A stretch of DNA of 64,000 nucleotides from Elmis aenea. Taxonomy: Eukaryota > Arthropoda > Insecta > Coleoptera > Elmidae. Numbering within the stretch: position 1 is the first letter of the stretch; every line of letters starts with the position of its first letter. Of this stretch, positions 58,877-64,000 are shown piece after piece. The translations under genes and the position numbers were made by a program. The stretch is taken from contig OX393576.1 of the NCBI GenBank assembly GCA_947652605.1, forward strand, positions 54,660,966-54,724,965. Direction: 5' to 3'. A model generated the notes under the pieces. That model was given only the letters and a program-made list of their open reading frames with translations. It ran no database searches and was not told where the DNA came from.

Positions 58877-59362
58877 CAGTGCAACCTGTATAATCCGAAC
58901 ACACTTTAATCCGAATATCCACTAATCCGACCTTTGACATTCTAAAGTCATAGTCCGAACGCACCTCGCTAATCCGAACTATGCAAGTATTTTTCTGCAT
59001 AAACGTAGCATTTATGAGCATCTACTTTGATTCTCTTATTACAACTTTTAGAGTGCAACGGTGTAATAGTAGCTCGACGTAAAAAGTATAATAATAAGTG
59101 CAAAAAATGTCGAAAAGACAACATAAAACTTTAAATTTGCAAGAAAAAGTTGATATAATAAATGAAATTAAATCTGGAAAACGTTTTTCCAGTATTTCAT
59201 TAAAATATTGTGTCGGAAAATCGACTGTATGTGTGTAATAGCATACAGAAAATGTTGTAGGGTTGTAAATTATATATTTTTTATAAATCCAATAATCCGA
59301 ACAATTCACTAATCCGAATTGACCCTTTGCATTTAATTGTTCGGATTATGGAGGTTGCACTG
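58877..59362 (+). mobile_element. Tigger/pogo-type element, internally deleted
   Basis: The ends CAGTGCAACCTGTATAATCC and, in reverse, CAGTGCAACCTCCATAATCC are flanked by TA (58875-58876, 59363-59364). TAATCCGAAC-like motifs recur at both sides. At 486 bp only the transposase start is left. Confidence 0.93.
59107..59238 (+). pseudogene. Tigger transposase N-terminal fragment (CENP-B-like helix-turn-helix)
   Basis: ATG 59107 begins MSKRQHKTLNLQEKVDIINE, then KSGKRFSSISLKYCVGKSTV and a stop. This is the first DNA-binding helix-turn-helix of Tigger/CENP-B proteins. The rest of the protein is deleted. Confidence 0.85.
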
Positions 59363-59659
59363 TATTTGTATATGGTCAAGCTGGTGCGCTTCTTTTGGCA
59401 AAATGTTACTCTAATCATACTGTAATTGGTCAGGTTTGATTTAACAAGGTCAATTTTACTGCATTCCTGAATAAAACTAAAATTAAACTCTTAAAATCGT
59501 TCTTAACGTTTTAATTTATTTTTTTCTAACCCATGAAAGTTGTGAGTGCTTACATCAATGAAATTGATCTGCAAAATGAGGAGAAAAACAACAGAAAATG
59601 TTTTAATGTTCAACAAATTTTATTTCACTTCGTTGTTTAATACAATTTGTTATCATTTA

Positions 59660-59795
59660 TTAAAGTGGTGCAGTGTCAAATCTGTGTGACACTCACTACA
59701 TTTATGGACGCTGTCAAGTCCGTGTTTGTTACGCTTGTATTGGCAATACGTTTCTTGATTGGAATCCCAGCAGGTTCTGGAGTTCCTATGTGACC
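59660..59795 (-). pseudogene. Ly6-like gene, third exon only, frameshifted
   Basis: This copy matches the third exon of the complete gene at 60313-60452 but is 136 rather than 140 bases. Four bases are missing after the codons for HTDL, which removes the last Cys-Asn pair and shifts the end to TLHHF. The acceptor TTCTAG is kept. The first base of the junction codon gives Gly instead of Glu. No first or second exon lies in the 240 bases upstream, so the duplication covered only the 3' end. Confidence 0.88.
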
Positions 59796-60312
59796 CTAGA
59801 ATTTTTAGGTTGAATTATTGTTTCTATACCATATTTGTTTTTAAAAACGTCAAAGGACTGGTGAAAATTGAAAAACACTACACTCTTGTTATTAAATCCC
59901 CAATGGGTTATTTTGCTTATCGCATTGTCTGTATATTGGTCAAGCTGGTGTTCTTGTTTTGGCAAAATTTTACTTTAATTATATTGTAATTCGTCACTAA
60001 TGACCAAACCGCTTTTGATTTAACAAGGTCGATTTTAACTGCATTTCTGAATAAAACTGAAATTAAACTCTTAAAATCGTTCTTTACTTTGCTAACCGCC
60101 ATTCTCTTCTTTTTCAACACCTCATTATCAGGCCGTGACTTATCAACATTACTGTAAATAGTTTTCATTTTACATTTAAAAAAACACATGAAAGTTGTAA
60201 GTGCTTAAATCAATGAAATTGATCTGCAAAATAAGGAAATAAACAACAGAAAATGTTTCAGTTCAACAAATTTTATTTCACTTCGTTGTTTAATACAATT
60301 TGTTATCATTTA

Positions 60313-61839
60313 TTAAAGTGGTGCAGTGTTACACAAATCTGTGTGACACTCACTACATTTATGGACCCTATTATATCCGTATTTGTTACGCATGTTTTGG
60401 CAATACGATCCTTGATTGGAATCCCAGCAGGTTCTGTAGTTCCTATGTGACTCTAGAATTTTTAAGTTGAATTATTGTTTCTATACCATATTTGTTTTTA
60501 AAAACGTCAAAGCACAATTGAAAAACAATCTTTTTAAAAAGGTTTATTAACTAGGGAGTGGAATTATGTGTTACATTTCTAAATTTTTCATTAACAAATA
60601 GTCTGTATTACAAATCACTTTCCATCTTATATTGTTTTTCATATTTTAAGAATAAAGAAAGTTCATCTTACCAGCAAACGCGGCAGCAACAGACGCGTAT
60701 GCTTGTCCACATGTGTTACCAGGACATTCCTGTATTCGCAGAGCAGTCGGATTACTTTTACAGTTATAGTTTGATAGATATTCGTTGCAGTAATAACATC
60801 TTATAGATGATCCTATAACATTAAGTAAATTATAAAGTAATTACGTCAGAAATGCAAAATCCAAATTTAAATTGAGTGAAACTGTTTTTAAAAAAATTCT
60901 TCGACTTTTTTAGGAACCAGATCAAAATCTAATTTAATGGACTTTGCGTTCCAATAAAAACATTTTATTATACATACCTATATAAACACACTACATAAGA
61001 ATTCTTTCTAATTTCTATTGCTGATTTAAACAGTAAGCCACTGCATGTTTTCTTATATACCAGGGGTAGCCAACCTGCGGCTCGCGAGCCACATGCGGCT
61101 CTTTGAAGGATTATTTGTGGCTCTCGATAAATGTATCCGAGTTCCCTTTTCATTTTTGTGCTATTATATTTTAAAAAATTATTATCATTCCGTATGTGTT
61201 TCAAAATGTCTTTTAAATTACTGACAACAAATATGAAAGAAAGACTAAGTGCAACGTTGTAACAAATTTCATTTCCGTCCAAGTTAAGAATGATATGACT
61301 CATCGAAAACTGCGCGAACGAACATAAACAGTGGCGTAATCGTCCGTAATCGACCGACTCCAGACCGATTTTGACCGATCAGTATTAACTAACCAGCATC
61401 TTAAAGAATTACTGAGAAGTGCTGTCACCAATTATTCACCAAATTTTAAAGAATTATCAAGAGAAGTAAAATAAATGTGTTTAACTTTTAATATTTAAAT
61501 TCAATACACATATTTTGTACTTTTATTTATATGTTTTCAATAAATATAATTTCTGTAAAAAAAAAAATTTTAATACCTTTTTTGCATACCTTTTAAATAC
61601 GTATTTAATTGCGGCTCGCGAAAAATTTCAAATTTTGAAAAATGGCTCGGACTATCAAGGAGCTTGGCCACCCCTGTTATATACCTTGGTGTTATAGAAA
61701 ACAATAAAATTTATTTATAAACATAGCACAAAATACCAAAATATTACGGTTCATTTCGACAGTATATCATTATTTTCTTACCTTGCTCCACTGCAACACA
61801 AATTAACGCTGCAAAAAACAGAAGCCACTTAAAACCCAT
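60313..61839 (-). CDS. Secreted Ly6/three-finger domain protein, three exons
   Basis: Exons in minus-strand order are 61782-61839, 60672-60812 and 60313-60452, with GT-AG introns both in phase 1; together 112 residues. Exon 1 is a signal peptide (MGFKWLLFFAALICVAVEQ). Exon 2 opens the domain with IRCYYCNEY and ECPGNTC (five Cys), exon 3 supplies RTCWD, YCQN, KCSECHTDLCN (five Cys) and ends four residues later. The C-X2-C start, ten cysteines and closing Cys-Asn are the Ly6/uPAR pattern. There is no hydrophobic tail for a GPI anchor, so the product should be secreted rather than anchored like Quiver. AATAAA overlaps the stop codon. A hAT element sits in intron 1. Ligand or tissue cannot be read from sequence. 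The intact cysteines argue for a working gene. Confidence 0.9.
61061..61676 (+). mobile_element. hAT element in intron 1 of the Ly6 gene
   Basis: The ends CAGGGGTAGCCAACC and (reverse) CAGGGGTGGCCAAGC are flanked by an exact 8-bp duplication TTATATAC (61053-61060, 61677-61684). Near 61392-61470 the plus strand reads HLKELLRSAVTNYSPNFKEL, the tail of a hAT transposase. The rest is deleted. Confidence 0.93.
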
Positions 61840-62213
61840 TTTCTAGTGCGAAATATAAGGCTTGTTGAAAGTCTATGACGACTTAGCAAAAAACTGACTA
61901 TATATACAGTAGGTAATTAGTACAAAAATTATTTTTTTAAATATTCAATATCTTCTGCAATTACTTTTAAGTTGCACTATCGTTTGGTAAATTTGCTAGT
62001 TATATTAATTGTTAGTGGTGTTTATCATCGGTTCGTTGATAAATATTGTCTATAATTACCTGATAATTATTATCTCAATATTCGCTACAAAAACAAATGA
62101 TATGAAACAACTATTGTGGAAAAAAGTTAATATTTTTAATTTTTAAATAATAATTGTATAACTACTCTTTTTCTTTTTTTCCCTCGTCTTTACTTCTCGA
62201 TAATTATTATAAT
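61840..62213. other. Upstream flank of the Ly6 gene
   Basis: AT-rich sequence that should include the promoter; CTATATATACAG at about 61899-61910, some 60 bases before the ATG on the minus strand, could serve as a TATA element. Nothing else is recognised. Confidence 0.4.
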
Positions 62214-62681
62214 CAGGGCAAAAAAACTGTTTTTTAGGTAAAACAATACGGTTAACCGTTATTTTTGTCCGTAAACGTGGTTTCTAACCGAAACCGAAAC
62301 CGTTATTTTTAATGGCAAAAAAACGGTAACCTTTAGCCAAAATAATTGAAAACGGAGTTTTTAACATCTGTTTTTAATAAAAATTACTTTAAAATATACA
62401 AAATGCGTACTATTAAAAGCTATTAGTTTACCAAAAGTCATTACTGAACTGATAGTACATAATATTATAAAATTATAAATAGATAATTTATTTTTATGCT
62501 TTGGATTCCTAATCTAAACAATGTCAAAAACCGGTTTTTAAAACCGGTTTAGAAGTTAAATCGGTTTTTTACAGAAAACCGTTTTTTTTTTACAAAGAAA
62601 AACACATTTTTTACCATAAAAAATAAAGTTCTCGATTGCGGTTAACTGTTAACCAATTTTTTTTTTCGGTTTCCAGCCCTG
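62214..62681. mobile_element. hAT MITE
   Basis: It starts CAGGGCAAAAAAAC and ends CCAGCCCTG; flanks ATTATAAT and ATTATTAT match at seven of eight bases. AACCGGTTTT-type motifs fill it. Confidence 0.8.
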
Positions 62682-62689
62682 ATTATTAT

Positions 62690-62895
62690 TGTCGAACTGG
62701 TTTCTCGGGCGGTGAACCGCGTCTGCGGCTGGTCTCTAGAGAGACCGAGTTCTCGACGTTTCGACGAGGTCACACTCGTCGTCTCCTCCAGACTCCTGAA
62801 GATGACGAGTGTGACCTCGTCGAAACGTGGAGAACTCGATCTCTCTAGAGACCAGCAACAGACGCGGTTCAGCGCCTGAAAACCTAGTTCGACAA
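62690..62895 (+). mobile_element. Palindrome with hammerhead ribozyme core (Penelope/retrozyme-like)
   Basis: The ends TGTCGAACTGG and CCTAGTTCGACA begin a long imperfect palindrome. On the plus strand CTGAAGA (62796-62802) is followed by GACGAG (62804-62809), loop TGTGAC, CTCGTC (62816-62821) and GAAAC (62822-62826): the two core strands and a perfect 6-bp stem II. The expected cleavage triplet GTC reads GTG (62827-62829). On the minus strand the mirrored arm keeps stem II, GAAAC (62758-62762) and a proper GTC (62755-62757), but has no CTGANGA. Thus each strand keeps a different part. Confidence 0.7.
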
Positions 62896-63009
62896 ATTAC
62901 TACCGCGAGAATCTTCGGAACAACATTATTATAATAGTTTCCATCTCTTTATGAGTCTACTCCTCTTCTTTCTGTTGGATAATGCTCTGTTATTATCTTT
63001 GGCAAACAT

Positions 63010-63480
63010 TGTTGTAACCGAGCGTTTGTTTTTCGATACTTCTTCGAGTGTTTTCAAGGCCGTAGTTGACTTCTATTGTTTCTAAAAATCATTCTTGACG
63101 TTTTTTTTTAAACTAAAAACAATGTTGTGGTGGCTTCAAAGTTATACATTTTATGTATTGGTGTAAACATTTAGTATGGCGTCTTGGAGTACATAAAAAA
63201 TAAAAAAAGTTGAACAGCACCAAAAACACATTTTAAAGAACTATTAACAAACATATGCATTCTATAACATAAGAGTATCTACTCATTTTCGTAAAAGTAA
63301 CGGAGATATTAAACAAATAAAACTCGAAACTTTTTGTCCATTTTCGAAACGACTTAGATTATCTAAAAACTGAAAGCAGATTTAAAACGCATTTTAAATC
63401 TATACTTATGTATTGTCCAGTGTAACCGAATGTCGAAGCTCCTCCTGATGGGCAACTTTTAAATAGTAAGAAATACAAGT
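63010..63480. repeat. Duplicated flank, copy 2 (empty site)
   Basis: This is the paralogue of 56340-57274 plus 58571-58665 without the two transposons found there; at the mariner site it reads AAATCTATACTTATG, and at the other site CGACTTAGATTATC. Repeat-free continuity supports it as the pre-insertion state. Confidence 0.85.
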
Positions 63481-63758
63481 TCATAAATATAAAGCTAAAT
63501 TAAACTGAAATTAAACTCTTAAAATCGTTCTTTACTTTGCTAACCGCCATTCTCTTCTTTTTCAACACCTCATTATCAGGCCGTGACTTATCAACATTAC
63601 TGTAAATAGTTTTCATTTTACATTAAAAAAAACACATGAAAGTTGTGTGCTCACATCAATGAAATTGATCTGCAAAATAAGGAAATAAACAACAGAAAAT
63701 GTTTCAGTTCAACAAATTTTATTTCACTTCGTTGTTTAATACAATTTGTTATCATTTA

Positions 63759-63898
63759 TTAAAGTGGTGCAGTGTTACACAAATCTGTATAACACTCACT
63801 ACATTTATGGACCCTATTATATCCGTATTTGTTACGCATGTATTGGCAATACGATCCTTGATTGGAATCCCAGCAGGTTCTGTAGTTCCTATGTGACT
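63759..63898 (-). CDS. Ly6-like gene, third exon, intact; remainder beyond the window
   Basis: This 140-base exon equals the third exon of the complete gene in length and frame, with the same acceptor TTCTAG, all five cysteines, and the closing TDLCN and stop. The few visible changes include His to Tyr before TDLCN and Asn to Tyr after YCQ. Sequence 63490-64000 matches 60040-60557 almost base for base, so the duplication is recent. Its first two exons should lie right of 64000. If present it would be a second functional secreted Ly6 protein. Confidence 0.82.
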
Positions 63899-64000
63899 CT
63901 AGAATTTTTAAGTTGAATTATTGTTTCTATACCATATTTGTTTTTAAAAACGTCAAAGCACAATTGAAAAACAATGTTTTTTAAAAGGTTTATTAACTAG

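Noticed and set aside
60253..60450. Plus-strand 65-residue frame (also at 63699-63896)
   Set aside because: Antisense to the Ly6 third exon, whose splice sites and cysteine pattern fit the minus strand.

Overview
The window looks like repeat-rich insect nuclear DNA. It is AT-rich, has spliced genes with GT-AG introns, and carries a BEL/Pao retrotransposon, mariner, pogo/Tigger, hAT, Helitron, LINE and SINE copies, plus many long-arm foldback elements that begin TA|CAGGGTG. A beetle is my best guess, but nothing here fixes the order or species. I find no bacterial genes, rRNA, tRNA gene or CRISPR array.

Host genes are few. The clearest is a complete nine-exon gene on the minus strand (19970-26077) for dynein regulatory complex subunit 4 (DRC4/GAS8), 478 residues, with a start codon alone in the first coding exon and one 3.9 kb intron full of repeats. 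A second complete gene (minus, 60313-61839, three exons, 112 residues) encodes a small secreted Ly6/three-finger protein with ten cysteines. It lies in a head-to-tail cluster with a frameshifted third-exon copy at 59660-59795 and an intact third-exon copy at 63759-63898 whose other exons lie past the right edge. A third candidate (plus, 53797-56078) is the N-terminal part of a single-pass membrane protein whose exon is split by two hAT insertions.

Layout: 1-5287, decayed BEL/Pao element with its 3' LTR, holding a small hammerhead-bearing palindrome; 6001-7821, foldback A; 9612-10320, two Helitrons end to end; 10.6-11.9 kb, GC-rich segment with a hairpin array; 12.4-13.1 kb, LINE tail with 81-bp repeats; 13135-15820, three foldback/hAT elements nested in each other; 17101-18391, mariner with an open transposase; 19.2-26.1 kb, DRC4 and its repeat-filled intron; 27-36.5 kb, foldbacks B and C, hATs, a third Helitron and a perfect-looking palindrome; 36.8-50 kb, foldback D (two copies), pogo, hATs, and a LINE split by foldback B; 50.6-53.3 kb, foldback E inside transposon F; 53.8-56.1 kb, the broken membrane-protein exon; 56.3-64 kb, a partly duplicated block with mariner copy 2, Tigger, the Ly6 cluster and a second hammerhead-type palindrome.

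The main scientific points are: how foldbacks form (E holds an inverted copy of its own 5' end up to codon ~13; D copy 2 keeps a transposase C-terminus in its loop); hammerhead-ribozyme cores in two Penelope/retrozyme-like palindromes; an internal paralogous empty site that dates two insertions; and the Ly6 tandem cluster.
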